Positions 16,034-26,000 of a DNA stretch of 64,000 bases are shown piece by piece. Below the pieces are notes generated by a model. The model worked only from the letters and a program-made list of their open reading frames with translations. It was not told the DNA's origin and searched no databases. This stretch comes from CAMBDS01 sp964355675 (GTDB taxonomy: Bacteria > Electryoneota > AABM5-125-24 > Hatepunaeales > Hatepunaeaceae). The DNA is taken from contig CAYHEC010000002.1 of the NCBI GenBank assembly GCA_964355675.1, positions 124,001 through 188,000 of the forward strand. Reading direction: 5' to 3'. How positions within the stretch are numbered: the stretch's first letter is position 1; every line of letters begins with the position of its first letter. A program made the translations under genes and the position numbers.

Positions 16034-17953
16034 CTACTTCTCCCCCAGATAAGGCAACACAACCCTTTTCCCGACTCGATGCCTGATCTTTGTCGCTATA
16101 TCAGCGGCATCGACAAAATCACGTTCACCGTTATGACAAGTTGAACACCGCGCCAATCCGGGTTCGCCGATGACCTCTGACTTCAAATTGTGGCAGTTTA
16201 TACAAAGTCTATGCATCGCTTCGACATATCCGATCGCCTGGTAATGATTGAAACTTATTGAAGAACCATTCGGAACGAGATCCGAATGACAATCAATACA
16301 ATTCTTTGCATTTTCTGCTGACTTTATTTTCCCTTGATAATGACAATCCCTGCAAGTAAGATTTGCTCCTTGTCTGGAGGAATGCCAGGTATGGCCAAAC
16401 GCGTCCGTCGGCTGATACATATCACGATGACACGTTGCACAGGCGGTATTCTTATCTCGTGGCAAGTTCATGTGATGACAGCGTACACATGTCGGGTCTG
16501 ACGCGGATTGACCGACACTATGTTTATCTGGAAAGTTTGGCTCATCGGTGTGACAAGTCGAACAATCTGGTCCTCGGAAGCACCCTTTCATGTGCGAACG
16601 GTGCGTCAATATCGCGCCAAATCCGTCGATATTACCATCTATCCACAATGTATCACCGCCTCTGGCGCGATGGACAGGCGTTTTTACTAACCCCTTACTG
16701 GAAGATGACTCGCCTGAAATCATCGCAAATCCGATACCCGCCGCAAGAACGAAGGCTAATGAGTTATCGGGTCGAAGGCGCAATGGGAGCAGACGGCCGA
16801 TTAGAAATGCAGATCCAGCCGGATTCGGGAGAGGAGTCTTTTCTTTTTCGGGCGCTTCTTCCCAAACTCGTAAATGCTCGACCGCAAATAGGAACACCAG
16901 CGCCGCCGCTGAAACAACCCCGGCCGAAAGCGCAATCTCGCTCCATGACGGGATATAAAATGGAGCGCCTATCTTGATCTGAGCAAGCCCACCTACTGCA
17001 ATACGGTTAAGTACAAATCCCGTTACCGCTATAGTTGCTATAGTCCATTGACCGCTTATGGAGTTACGTACTTGCTTGATAAACAGTAAAATGATCGGAA
17101 TCACAGCCGAGAGTGCAATCTCGATCCAGAACAACTTCACCTGCCATTCCGGCCCGGTTAGATAGACAAGCTTCCCACGAAACGCAAGATCTGCAAACTT
17201 CACTATAAGAAACAAAATAAGAACCCAACGACACCCTTTTCCAAGTTTTGCGATCAGATTGGTTTCTGCCTCGCGCTTGTAGAGGTAACTCGTGATCAGT
17301 CCTTCGAATGAAACCATCATCATCCCCAAACCTATCGCCGATATGAAAAACAAAATCGGGAGTATCGGTGAGTACCAAAGTGGATGAAGACGATAAGGCA
17401 TGATCAGAAACAGTGAACCCAATGACGATTGGTGCAAAGTCGAGAGAGCTATTCCCACTATAACCAATGGTAGCCGAATTTTTATCAGTGCGTTCCGAAT
17501 ACGTCCATAACGACTGGTCGCTTCGAGGGGAACCGGACTAAACTCCAATGCCAATACCGTAGTGTAAAGCATCACGCACCACGCAACCTCAAACAGTACC
17601 GAATGGTGTTGCCAGTTGACCATCGGTCTCCAAATATGCCAGGGTAAGCCGAGATCAAACAGTAAACCAATTATTACCGCAATGTAGCCGAGAAATGCTG
17701 TAAGCACCGCAGGCCTGACAATCGGATGAAATTCTTCCCGTTTGAAAATATATACTGTTGCAGTTATTACAAATCCACCTGCGGCAAGAGCAACGCCACC
17801 CATGACATCGAACCCGATCCAGAGTCCCCACGGCACACCGTCAGAGAGGTTGGTAGTCGCGCCGAGCCCAAACATCAGCCTCGCAACTGCAACGGCCGCT
17901 CCAACTCCGGAAACTGCCCAAAGTATTCGTTTGAATTTGGTAATCCTCGTCAT
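16034..17953 (-). CDS. NrfD/HybB membrane subunit fused to a heptaheme cytochrome c
   Basis: The 639-residue protein has two parts. Residues 1 to about 370 carry about ten membrane segments of the HybB/NrfD family (quinol-interacting subunit; PWGLWIGFDVMGGVALAAGG, LPWHIWRPMVNWQHHSVLFE). After one further membrane segment (about 400-418), the last 220 residues hold seven CxxCH heme motifs (CSTCH, CVRCH, CATCH, CRDCH, CIDCH, CINCH, CSTCH) with many free histidines, as in multiheme class III-like cytochromes. In Hmc- and Nrf-type complexes these parts are separate proteins, so this is an unusual fusion. It would pass electrons between the quinone pool and periplasmic hemes. The ATG overlaps the previous stop (ATGA). 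Confidence 0.92.
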   Translation of the reverse strand: MTRITKFKRILWAVSGVGAAVAVARLMFGLGATTNLSDGVPWGLWIGFDVMGGVALAAGGFVITATVYIFKREEFHPIVRPAVLTAFLGYIAVIIGLLFDLGLPWHIWRPMVNWQHHSVLFEVAWCVMLYTTVLALEFSPVPLEATSRYGRIRNALIKIRLPLVIVGIALSTLHQSSLGSLFLIMPYRLHPLWYSPILPILFFISAIGLGMMMVSFEGLITSYLYKREAETNLIAKLGKGCRWVLILFLIVKFADLAFRGKLVYLTGPEWQVKLFWIEIALSAVIPIILLFIKQVRNSISGQWTIATIAVTGFVLNRIAVGGLAQIKIGAPFYIPSWSEIALSAGVVSAAALVFLFAVEHLRVWEEAPEKEKTPLPNPAGSAFLIGRLLPLRLRPDNSLAFVLAAGIGFAMISGESSSSKGLVKTPVHRARGGDTLWIDGNIDGFGAILTHRSHMKGCFRGPDCSTCHTDEPNFPDKHSVGQSASDPTCVRCHHMNLPRDKNTACATCHRDMYQPTDAFGHTWHSSRQGANLTCRDCHYQGKIKSAENAKNCIDCHSDLVPNGSSISFNHYQAIGYVEAMHRLCINCHNLKSEVIGEPGLARCSTCHNGERDFVDAADIATKIRHRVGKRVVLPYLGEK

Positions 17954-18729
17954 TTGGGACCACCGTCCTTTCTCTCTTCGATCTCAGGATGCTTCGATTC
18001 AGACTCAGATTTCATCCGCCTTTTGATAATCCAATTGAGGCCTGTCATGAAGATACCCATGCCGAGAAATGCATAAGGTACAGCTTCCATCGCGGGCGCA
18101 GTCAACTCTGGCATCGGATCATTGCTGAGTTTTTGACCATACGTCAGAAAATCAAGATCAAAATGACTGATATAAATGACACTGGTTCCACCTACTTCAT
18201 GCTCACCCCAGATCTTATTATTGTACAATTCAGGATGAGCTTGAATTCTCGACTTTGCTTCCTTGATCAAGTCGTCTCTTTCGCCAAATATCGTCGCCTG
18301 AACAGGGCACGCAGTTGTGCATCCCGGCAATTCGCCTTGGCTGATCCGACCATGACACAATATGCACTTGCGAACCGTTGGAATGCGGCTCTCCCAATCG
18401 TAGCGAGGGATTCCGAATGGACAAGCCATCATGCAATATCGACAACCCATACACCTGACACTGTCGTAAGTAACTGCGCCAGTCGATTGTTTCTGAAGCG
18501 CCGCAACTGGACAGACCGAAACACAAGCAGGTTCGAGACAATGTCGGCATTGCTTGCGGACGAATCCTTCGGATTTTTCAAGCACCGAAGTCCAATTTCG
18601 CGCTGAAAGACCATCTTCAAGAACCCAGCGTCGCGGATACTCCTGATCCAAGTGGTTCACTTTCTTGCAAGCGATGACGCAACCCCGGCATCCAATGCAT
18701 TTGGTGACGTCGGTAAGTATCGCTTTCAT
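17950..18729 (-). CDS. Ferredoxin-type subunit with four [4Fe-4S] clusters and a C-terminal membrane anchor
   Basis: The 259-residue protein has sixteen cysteines in the pattern of HybA/HmcB/NrfC-type subunits: CIGCRGCVIAC, CRHCLEPACVSVCP, CMGCRYCMMACP and CILC...CTTACP. A single hydrophobic segment near residues 221-240 (PYAFLGMGIFMTGLNW) anchors it. There is no Tat signal at the start, so its side of the membrane is open; the anchor near the C-terminus recalls HybA. It is the wire between the cytochrome b and the NrfD-cytochrome fusion, and overlaps both neighbours by four bases. Confidence 0.93.
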   Translation of the reverse strand: MKAILTDVTKCIGCRGCVIACKKVNHLDQEYPRRWVLEDGLSARNWTSVLEKSEGFVRKQCRHCLEPACVSVCPVAALQKQSTGAVTYDSVRCMGCRYCMMACPFGIPRYDWESRIPTVRKCILCHGRISQGELPGCTTACPVQATIFGERDDLIKEAKSRIQAHPELYNNKIWGEHEVGGTSVIYISHFDLDFLTYGQKLSNDPMPELTAPAMEAVPYAFLGMGIFMTGLNWIIKRRMKSESESKHPEIEERKDGGPK

Positions 18730-19418
18730 TTTTCCTCCCTGTTGCCAATGGCAGCTTGCCAGATCGGCTCGGCAAACCTTCCAAACCGCCAGCCAATCTT
18801 GTCACAATAATCCGAGACCGGTACAATCACCAAATCAGCAAGACTACTGAAACCTAATGCCAGCATTAGCAAATTCCCTGTCCATACATGTATGAGCATC
18901 GATGTGTAATAGGTTGTCGGCGTTACAAATCCATTCACGCAAATATACCCCGTTACGAAGGGGATGGCCACAAATAGCGGCCGCAAAGATGCCTGAGTGC
19001 TCCCCGGCTCACTATGACGCCAGATTCGGGTTCCGGCAAGTAATGGCGCAAGGATAATAACCAAAATGGTCAGATTGTCCGCTACCGGCTGGGGCAACTC
19101 CCACCAGCCAAAACCAGCTCCTTTGTGCCACTGAATGACATGCGCCGCTACAAAAAGAGGCACAATTATCACCCCAAGATGAAAAACAATCTCGACAACC
19201 GCTTCCAAGGGACGGCGCGATATTGGCGTTGTTGTGACTTCAAGTTGCCCTGCATAGCCCGAAGTCGATCCTCCCCGACCTGAGGTTTCGTTCTTCATTA
19301 TTGAACGATTCATTCCTGCTACAAACGCAGTAACAAATATTCGCAACAGCCCAAGAGTCATTAGTACGAAGGAAAGGCGGAACATTGGTCCTCGCCCAAA
19401 TTCAATCCAGGATTCCAT
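18726..19418 (-). CDS. NarI/HmcE/DsrM-like membrane cytochrome b subunit
   Basis: The 230-residue protein has five membrane segments. Histidines in or near the membrane (EIVFHLGVIIVPLFVAAHVIQWHK, SMLIHVWTGNLLML) suit two b hemes, as in the gamma subunit of nitrate reductase and its HmcE/DsrM relatives. It is the first gene of the redox operon. GAGG precedes the ATG, and the operon lies behind a sigma-54-type promoter. Together the three genes form a quinone-linked membrane complex; its partner and direction of electron flow are not known. Confidence 0.85.
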   Translation of the reverse strand: MESWIEFGRGPMFRLSFVLMTLGLLRIFVTAFVAGMNRSIMKNETSGRGGSTSGYAGQLEVTTTPISRRPLEAVVEIVFHLGVIIVPLFVAAHVIQWHKGAGFGWWELPQPVADNLTILVIILAPLLAGTRIWRHSEPGSTQASLRPLFVAIPFVTGYICVNGFVTPTTYYTSMLIHVWTGNLLMLALGFSSLADLVIVPVSDYCDKIGWRFGRFAEPIWQAAIGNREEK

Positions 19419-19454
19419 TTTTGCCTCGTTTGATACCTTGTAATTCAGTTATCC

Positions 19455-19469
19455 GCCAAATACGTGCCA
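19455..19469 (-). promoter_or_regulatory. Sigma-54 (-24/-12) promoter of the redox operon
   Basis: On the minus strand the bases read TGGCACGTATTTGGC. This matches TGGCACG-N4-TTGC at all but one position (G for T at the second base of the -12 box), with the invariant GG and GC at the correct spacing. A start of transcription about 12 bases on leaves roughly 25 bases to the ATG at 19418. Confidence 0.75.
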
Positions 19470-19510
19470 TAATTCACAATCTTGTTTATCGAGCGCTTTT
19501 CCAATATCTC

Positions 19511-19544
19511 ACTCATTCTTGAGTAATTTGACTCAATGTTGAGG
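19511..19544. promoter_or_regulatory. Paired ACTCA-N4-TGAGT dyads, candidate enhancer-binding-protein sites
   Basis: ACTCATTCTTGAGT (19511-19524) is a perfect dyad. ACTCAATGTTGAGG (19531-19544) repeats it with one end mismatch, starting 20 bases further on, that is on the same face of the helix. A looser CTCA-N6-TGAG is at 19578-19591. They lie about 45-120 bases upstream of the -24 box, the usual place for sigma-54 activator sites. Confidence 0.6.
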
Positions 19545-19701
19545 AATGTTGCTCTGTCCGACGTATCTCGTATAATCCTCAGAATTGTGAGATACTGTTT
19601 GGCTGACTATCGCTGTTAAGTTAAATTAGATTAGCGTAAAATGCAAAATTCGGTGTCGCAAAGTGTCCCCTCCCTACGAACGATCATATTAGTAACTTAA
19701 C

Positions 19702-19723
19702 CGTAGGGTGAGGACACCCTATG
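19702..19723. repeat. Palindrome, GTAGGGTG/CACCCTA family
   Basis: CGTAGGGTG and CACCCTATG flank AGGA. It overlaps an in-frame ATG (19721) upstream of tsaB, which argues that this ATG is not the start. Confidence 0.65.
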
Positions 19724-19822
19724 GCAGAGAATCGGCACTATCGGACAGACTCAGAAAGCCGGCATCCATGCAAAGCACGGTACTCGCAACTATCAATCGA
19801 AAAATTGGTCGTATATTTATTA

Positions 19823-20539
19823 ATGCCAGATAATTATAATAAAAGCTACTCTCCGTTGCTCGCCATCGACTCGGCAACTTCAGCTTGTTCTGTAGCTGTT
19901 TTGAGTGCCGACGGAAATATTAATGCACGTTCGATTTTAACTAACCGTCGTCACAATGAAGCGCTTTCATCGCTCACCGCCGAGATCCTTGAAGAAGGAA
20001 AAGTCAAATGGTCCGATCTTGAAGCAATCATCGTTTCGATCGGACCCGGATCATTCACCGGTCTAAGAGTAGGAGTCTCGTACGCAAAAGGTGCGGCTCT
20101 CGCGCTTGGAATTCCAGTTTTACCAGTATCCACGCTTCAACTATTGGCTGAAACATTCCGGGAGAGTCATCATCCGGTCGGCCGGTTTATGCCTCTTATC
20201 CCGGCGAGAAAGGCTGAATCTTTCGGGCAGATCTATTTTATTGCCGCTGGTGTTGCAATCGCTGAAAGCGAACCGATCCTTGTGGATTTAACGATTGCAA
20301 GACAAATGATTTTGGATGGCGTCCTGCTCTTTGGAGAGGGAGTTGAGCAGTTCCAGAAAGATTTACAGCTAACTACTGCCTCGGATATAGTTCTGGCGAA
20401 TATCCGCCCATCACCCGTTGAACTAATCCGATTAGGCGGATATTTATTCCATGGCGATGGACTCTATCCGACCGTTTCCGACGTCGAACCGGTCTATCTG
20501 AAAGAATTTACTGTAAAAATGGGCACAGGCCTTTCCTAA
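19823..20539 (+). CDS. tsaB: tRNA threonylcarbamoyladenosine biosynthesis protein TsaB
   Basis: The 238-residue protein belongs to the TsaB/YeaZ family, the partner of TsaD in making t6A37 on ANN-decoding tRNAs. It begins with the ASKHA-type LLAIDSATSACSVAVL, then HNEALSSL, and has the family signature IIVSIGPGSFTGLRVGVSYAKGAAL and IPARKAESFGQIY. The ATG at 19823 fits the usual length (about 230). The upstream ATG at 19721 lies inside a palindromic repeat and would add 34 unrelated residues. No strong ribosome site is visible. Confidence 0.93.
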   Translation: MPDNYNKSYSPLLAIDSATSACSVAVLSADGNINARSILTNRRHNEALSSLTAEILEEGKVKWSDLEAIIVSIGPGSFTGLRVGVSYAKGAALALGIPVLPVSTLQLLAETFRESHHPVGRFMPLIPARKAESFGQIYFIAAGVAIAESEPILVDLTIARQMILDGVLLFGEGVEQFQKDLQLTTASDIVLANIRPSPVELIRLGGYLFHGDGLYPTVSDVEPVYLKEFTVKMGTGLS

Positions 20540-20561
20540 TCCGCTTATAGTTGTTCTTGGA

Positions 20562-20582
20562 GAGCGGCTTCTCAAGCCGCTC
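20562..20582. repeat. Palindrome, GAGCGGCTT family
   Basis: GAGCGGCTT and AAGCCGCTC flank CTC. It follows tsaB directly and is the same element as at 7042, 31220 and 49393. Confidence 0.8.
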
Positions 20583-20597
20583 TTGCCCGAACTGGCT

Positions 20598-20663
20598 GTC
20601 GCAGGGTGTCCTCTCCCTGCGATAAATAATACTGCGTGTCGTAGGGTGTCCTCACCCGACGAC
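20598..20663. repeat. Two adjacent palindromes, GTCGCAGGG family
   Basis: The first copy (20598-20622) has arms TCGCAGGG and CCCTGCGA; the second (20638-20663) has GTCGTAGGGTG and CACCCGACGAC with one mismatch. They lie about 40 bases apart, each followed by ATAAAT or CAAATAA, between tsaB and the PLP enzyme. Confidence 0.75.
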
Positions 20664-20741
20664 AAATAATTGTAATTTAAAACATTGCCTCAACTTGAAT
20701 GCCTCCAGTCAACGTAATCCAATATAACTTAAGATAACATA

Positions 20742-21902
20742 ATGTCTAAATTCTCTACACTCGCCGTCCACGCCGGTTCAGAACCACCGGGTGATTATGG
20801 GCCCGGCACAACTCCAATTTACCAGACGACAACTTTCCAACTGACAGATGAAGTTTATAAAGGCATGCAGGAAGGTAAATCACGCGACGTGCTAATCTAC
20901 ACGCGATATGACAACCCTACTGTACGAGCCGTCGAACGCAAAATTGCGGCGTTAGAGGGAGCTGAGGACGCGTTGGTATTTGCTTCGGGAATGGGGGCGA
21001 TTTCAGCGGCATTAGAAGCGTTTCTAAAGGCTGGCGACCGGTTGGTTTGCGCTGAGGACTTATATGGGTTGACGCGGGTTCTGGTGACAAACCGGCTTCC
21101 AGCTTTGGGAGTCGAAGTGGAATTAGTGCCAACAATCGACAAGAATGCTTGGAAAAAAGCCCTTGCCCGCCCTGCCAAAGTAGTTTACTGCGAAGGAATT
21201 TCGAATCCGTTATTGAGACTTGCCGATCTCGAAGTAATCGCCAATTTCGGCCATCGTGCCGGTGCGATCGTCATGGTTGACAACACTTTCGCTACAGCCT
21301 TCAACTCGAAACCTCTGGAGCAGGGTTTCGACGTCGTTCTGCACAGCGGTTCAAAATATCTCGCCGGACACACTGATTTGATCTGTGGAGCCGCGGCCGG
21401 TCGAAAAGAGATGATGTCCAAATTATGGGAAAGAAGGCTGATGGGAGGAGCTTGCCTCGATCCTCACGCCGCTTTCCTTATGGAACGAGGGATCAAGACA
21501 ATGTCTTTGCGTGTCGAAAGACAAAACGACAATGCATTGAAGGTGGCGACACTCCTGACAAGCCTTCCCAGCATCGAGTGGGTGTCTTATCCCGGATTAC
21601 CGTCCCATCCACAGCATGCGCTTGCTCAAAGACTGCTCAGTGGGTTTGGTGGCATGGTAGCTTTTGCAATGTCGTCAGACGAAACCGCTTTAAAATCCCT
21701 GCGACGGCTCAAGTTAATTCGAGAAGCTACCAGTCTTGGCGGCGTTGAGTCTGTCGCATCGATGCCGATGAATACGTCTCACGCCAGAATGAGCGAGGCA
21801 GAGTTAAGAACGGCAGGAATACGCCCCGGTACTATCCGGCTATCGCTCGGTATTGAAGACATTGAAGATATCATCGAAGACTTGAAACAAGCGCTCGCTT
21901 AG
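20742..21902 (+). CDS. Cys/Met metabolism PLP-dependent enzyme (cystathionine gamma-synthase/lyase family)
   Basis: The 386-residue enzyme begins FSTLAVHAGSEPPGDYGPGTTPIYQTT, the family opening. It has the active-site tyrosine and cofactor residues in YTRYDNPTVRAVERKIAALEG and FASGMGAIS, and the PLP-binding lysine (Lys205) in SGSKYLAGHTD. It ends with the SLGGVES and RLSLGIED motifs. Family members split or form the thioether of cystathionine or homocysteine-type compounds in Cys/Met metabolism. The exact reaction (gamma-synthase, gamma-lyase or methionine gamma-lyase) cannot be fixed from sequence alone. It stands alone, behind two palindromes; no SAM riboswitch was seen upstream. Confidence 0.92.
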   Translation: MSKFSTLAVHAGSEPPGDYGPGTTPIYQTTTFQLTDEVYKGMQEGKSRDVLIYTRYDNPTVRAVERKIAALEGAEDALVFASGMGAISAALEAFLKAGDRLVCAEDLYGLTRVLVTNRLPALGVEVELVPTIDKNAWKKALARPAKVVYCEGISNPLLRLADLEVIANFGHRAGAIVMVDNTFATAFNSKPLEQGFDVVLHSGSKYLAGHTDLICGAAAGRKEMMSKLWERRLMGGACLDPHAAFLMERGIKTMSLRVERQNDNALKVATLLTSLPSIEWVSYPGLPSHPQHALAQRLLSGFGGMVAFAMSSDETALKSLRRLKLIREATSLGGVESVASMPMNTSHARMSEAELRTAGIRPGTIRLSLGIEDIEDIIEDLKQALA

Positions 21903-21970
21903 AGTTCACCGCTTTAGCGTGTCTTCCAACGCTGAAATTCGCACCTAATCCCAAGCTAAGTTCCTGAACT

Positions 21971-22699
21971 CTAAACTCGCGAAGAAAATTCTTCACCCTT
22001 GATTGACTCAATTTCATCCGCTGAGTCAACAATCTCATCGAACGGAATAATCACCGGCGGCGCGGAATTTTCCTCGCTTAACTGTTCCTCGCTGTCGTTC
22101 TCAAATCGCGGTAAAGAAGCGCCATAGTCTCGCCGAGGGTAATTTGCTCGGATCAAACAATCTTGGATGAACGCTTGATCGATGTTTATATGACCGTCTC
22201 CCTCATTACGCAGTTCAACGGATCCGCCCATTTGAAATGAGGCTATATAGACATTCGATCCCAGGTCCTTCGCAAAACGCACAGCGTAAATGTAATCAGA
22301 ATCGCCACTTACGAGTATTATTCCCTCGCACGCTTTCAAAAGTCCAAGACGAATCATATCGACTGCAATCTGAACGTCGATACCCTTCTCCGTTGGGAAA
22401 AACTGAGAAGAGAACCCCTGCTCATTGCGTAGCCGGTGATAAACGAGATGCCCTAACTTCAGCGTGATATTCGGCGTCGCACGGAGATTATCGAAGAACT
22501 TCTGCTGACGCTGGAAACCAAGCGGGTCGATTGTTTTCGAAACATGAGCGTTATAATAGTAAATTCTTAGCAGTTCACCTGATACTGCTTCGCAAAGCTT
22601 CATTCCTAATTTGCGGAAGTCAACGTCCGTTCGATTGAAGTTGAGTTGGCATCCTTTGTAAAAGTTATTTCCGTCGATCAGTATAGCTATTCGATTCAC
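21971..22699 (-). CDS. NYN domain (LabA/DUF88-type) protein
   Basis: The 242-residue protein opens with RIAILIDGNNFYKG and has KGIDVQIAVDMIRLGL and GIILVSGDSDY. Together these give the acidic residues (the D in IDGNN, the D in KGIDVQIA, the DSD of SGDSDY) of the PIN-like NYN nuclease fold. Such proteins are thought to bind or cut RNA. The last 50 residues are acidic and low-complexity. It is a single gene, convergent with the PLP enzyme. Confidence 0.9.
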   Translation of the reverse strand: MNRIAILIDGNNFYKGCQLNFNRTDVDFRKLGMKLCEAVSGELLRIYYYNAHVSKTIDPLGFQRQQKFFDNLRATPNITLKLGHLVYHRLRNEQGFSSQFFPTEKGIDVQIAVDMIRLGLLKACEGIILVSGDSDYIYAVRFAKDLGSNVYIASFQMGGSVELRNEGDGHINIDQAFIQDCLIRANYPRRDYGASLPRFENDSEEQLSEENSAPPVIIPFDEIVDSADEIESIKGEEFSSRV

Positions 22700-23054
22700 G
22701 ATCTTTAGACCTTTCTATATGGGTATTTCAATAAAAGATAATTAATTGAGATGGTATTTAGAGACGCGGAAGGCTAGTAAAAATTACCCGTCAAATAATA
22801 TCACTGCTGAGTAACTACTTTAGAGAATAATAATCTCAATTCTCAAAACAGCAAAAGAGGCTTATTGATTATTCCTTTTAATGTGTTTCAGGAGTTCGTA
22901 TAATAGACAATTATCGCAACCGGCTCTATTAGCAAGGAATAACAGAACGTTCAAATTCCATACTCCCCCCGAGGTTGCAAAACTGAAATTACATCATTCT
23001 CATCAAAACAACAAAGAAGTTGTCCTGATTTTACCGTGTGCATAATAAACGTAT
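22700..23054. other. AT-rich intergenic region upstream of mfd
   Basis: No gene, RNA or repeat was recognised in these 355 bases. A sigma-70-like promoter is possible at its right end: TTGTCC (23020-23025), 17 bases, TAATAA (23043-23048), facing mfd. The rest is AT-rich and holds the divergent upstream region of the NYN gene. Confidence 0.4.
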
Positions 23055-23090
23055 GTGCAAGACGGTATGTTTGGATTATCCCTTCAAATT

Positions 23091-26000
23091 ATGCAAAGTA
23101 TTCTTAAACAGATAGCAAATCAGGAACCGTTCAAAACTTTTCAGGAAGCTGTACGAAACACTGATACATCGCTGACCACGAGCTTTCTCCCCCCATCGTT
23201 GGCCGCCTTTACTGCCGCGTCACTTACTGAATATTTAAAGACTCCTCTCGTCATAATTACCCCCGGCCCTTCTGCGGCTGAAGAAATGATGGCAGATTTA
23301 ACTGCGCTTCTCGGCGATAACGAAGTCGTCCTACTGCCCCCTTTTAAACAGCATCCCTTCGACACTTCACCGCTTGCTTCAGGTCCGCGAAACGAAAGGA
23401 CTGAAGCGCTTCTTCGGCTTGTTTCGAGTAAGTCGCTGTTCCTCGTCACCCCTGCCGAATCTTTGCTCGAGATTGTGCCAGGTCGCAACTGGCTTCAGAG
23501 AAACACGTTGATACTCCATAAAAATGACGATTATCCAAGATCGTTATTACTGTCTAATATCTTCGAAGCTGGATACTCGCGCGAGGGCGTAGTCGATGCT
23601 CAGGGGCAATTTGCGCTTCGCGGCATGTTGCTCGATCTGTTTGCAGTAGGGCAGGAGAAACCCATTCGCATCGAGTTCGACGGAGATCGAATCGTATCGC
23701 TTCGCCGGTTCGATCCCACAAATCAACGAACCGAAAGCGAGATCGATGAATTATCAATCTTGATTGGGGATGACGCAATATCCCCAAGCGATAGTTTTTT
23801 CGACCTTCTTTCCAAAGATACCGTGCTTTTCTGGTCAGACCCACACGAGATCGACAATCGGATAAATCATTTTCTCGATCGAGCCCATTCGGTCTTCGGT
23901 AAAAAATCGGCTGAAGAGAACCTCCATCCATGGTTGCTCTATAAATCCCCTGAAGATGTTCATTTCGCCGCACGTGGCTTTCGCTCGATCAAAACAGGGG
24001 GCGTGGCGCTCTCCCACAAAGCAGACTTTAATTTTGACGCACGATCTCCAATCCCCTACGTAAAAGGACTTGACGAGTTCGGGAACTATGTCAAACGGTA
24101 CGTCGATCGAGGCTATCAAGTATGGATTACTTCCGAAAATAAAGGCGAACAGAACCGTATAGATGAAATCCTTAACGATGCCGACCTGATGTCAGTGGCG
24201 ACAATCTCGCCAACTCTATCACACGGATTTGTTGCCCTAAACCCAAAAATCGCAGTTCTGACTGGTCATGAACTGCTTGGTCGAAGACGCGTCATCGCAC
24301 GTCGATCAAGATTTCGCAGGCGAGCTGTGGTCTTCGACCGCTCCTCCTTGAAAAACCGAGATCTTGTCGTTCATTCTACCTACGGAATCGGCCGCTACGA
24401 AGGAATGCAGACCTTGAAGGTTCGGGGACAGCCAATGGAATGCCTGCGTATCGTTTATCAAGACGATATCGTGCTCTATGTTCGCGTCGATCAATTCCAT
24501 CTGGTCGAAAAATATATCGGTTCGGAAGGCTCCAGACCGCACCTCTCCCGAATTGGAACTAATGAGTGGCAACGAACTAAATCCCGTACCAAAAAAGCGC
24601 TTGCCGATATGGCTGATGAGCTTATCAAGCTCTATTCCAAGCGAAAAATTGCCAAAGGACACGCCTTCTCGCCTGATACCAGCTGGCAACGCGAGATGGA
24701 GGCTTCCTTCGACTTCATCGATACTCCCGATCAGGCAATTGCCTCAACCGAAGTCAAAAACGATCTGATAGAAGAGAGCCCTATGGATCGACTCCTCTGC
24801 GGAGATGTCGGATTCGGTAAAACTGAAGTCGCTATTCGCGCCGCCTTCAAGGTAACTCAGGACAATTTCCAGACCGCTGTCCTCGTCCCGACAACTATTC
24901 TTGCCCAACAACACTACGAGACTTTCAAATACCGGCTTGCACCCTATCCCGTCAGAGTTGAGCCACTGTCAAGATTTCAAAGTCCTTCCGACCAGAAAGA
25001 AATAATCGCTGACCTGAAAGCCGGCAAGATTGATGTCATTATCGGAACTCACCGGCTGTTGTCAAAAGATGTAGAGTTTAAAAACCTCGGCTTGGTAGTC
25101 ATCGATGAAGAACACCGATTTGGTGTGCGCCATAAAGAACGCTTAAAGCAACTCCGTACCAATGTCGATGTCCTGACAATGACCGCTACACCGATTCCCA
25201 GAACCCTCCATCTGGCGCTTATGGGAGCTCGCGACACGTCCCAAATTAATACTCCTCCCGTTGACCGTCTGCCAATTATTACTGAAATACACAGCTGGTC
25301 AGAAGAGCTGATCCGTGACGCTGTTCTGCAGGAAATTGATCGCAATGGCCAGGTCTTTTTCCTGCACAACAGAGTCGAATCGATTTTCGGTATCAAAGGT
25401 CTGATTGAACGCTTGACGCCCGGGGTCCGCTGTGCCGTTGCCCACGGTCAGATGCCGGGAGGTCAACTTGAAAAAATTATGATCGATTTTATGAATCAGC
25501 TATACGATGTGCTGATTTGTACTACTATCATCGAATCCGGAATCGACATCCCCAACACAAACACCTTAATTGTTAACCGCGCCGATAAATTCGGGCTCGC
25601 ACAGCTCTATCAACTTCGAGGCAGAATCGGCAGATCGAACCGTCAAGCCTATGCATACCTGCTGACTCCACCTCGAATGGAAATGACCGGCGACGCGAGA
25701 CGACGACTCGCCACCCTCGCTGAACTCACCGAACTCGGCAGTGGTATGAAAATCGCCTTAAGGGACTTGGAAATCAGAGGAGCTGGCAATCTTCTGGGTG
25801 CTGAACAGAGCGGATTTATCAATGCCGTTGGTTTTGATCTCTACTCAAAATTGCTCGAAGAAGCCGTTCAAGAGGTTAGGGGCGAGCAATCTGCTGAGAC
25901 AATTTTGCCGCCTGAAGACACTCAGATCGACTTTGATGGCTCCGCGCTCATCCCAGGAGAATATATCGAAGATGGAGATATTCGCTACGATTTCTATCGC

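Noticed and set aside
16363..16977. Plus-strand 204-codon open frame
   Set aside because: It is antisense to the NrfD-heptaheme gene, which has clear motifs.
19721..19822. Earlier ATG as the tsaB start
   Set aside because: It lies in a palindromic repeat and adds 34 residues not typical of TsaB.
20664..20741. SAM riboswitch before the Cys/Met enzyme
   Set aside because: The leader is short and lacks the S-box core; only palindromes are seen.
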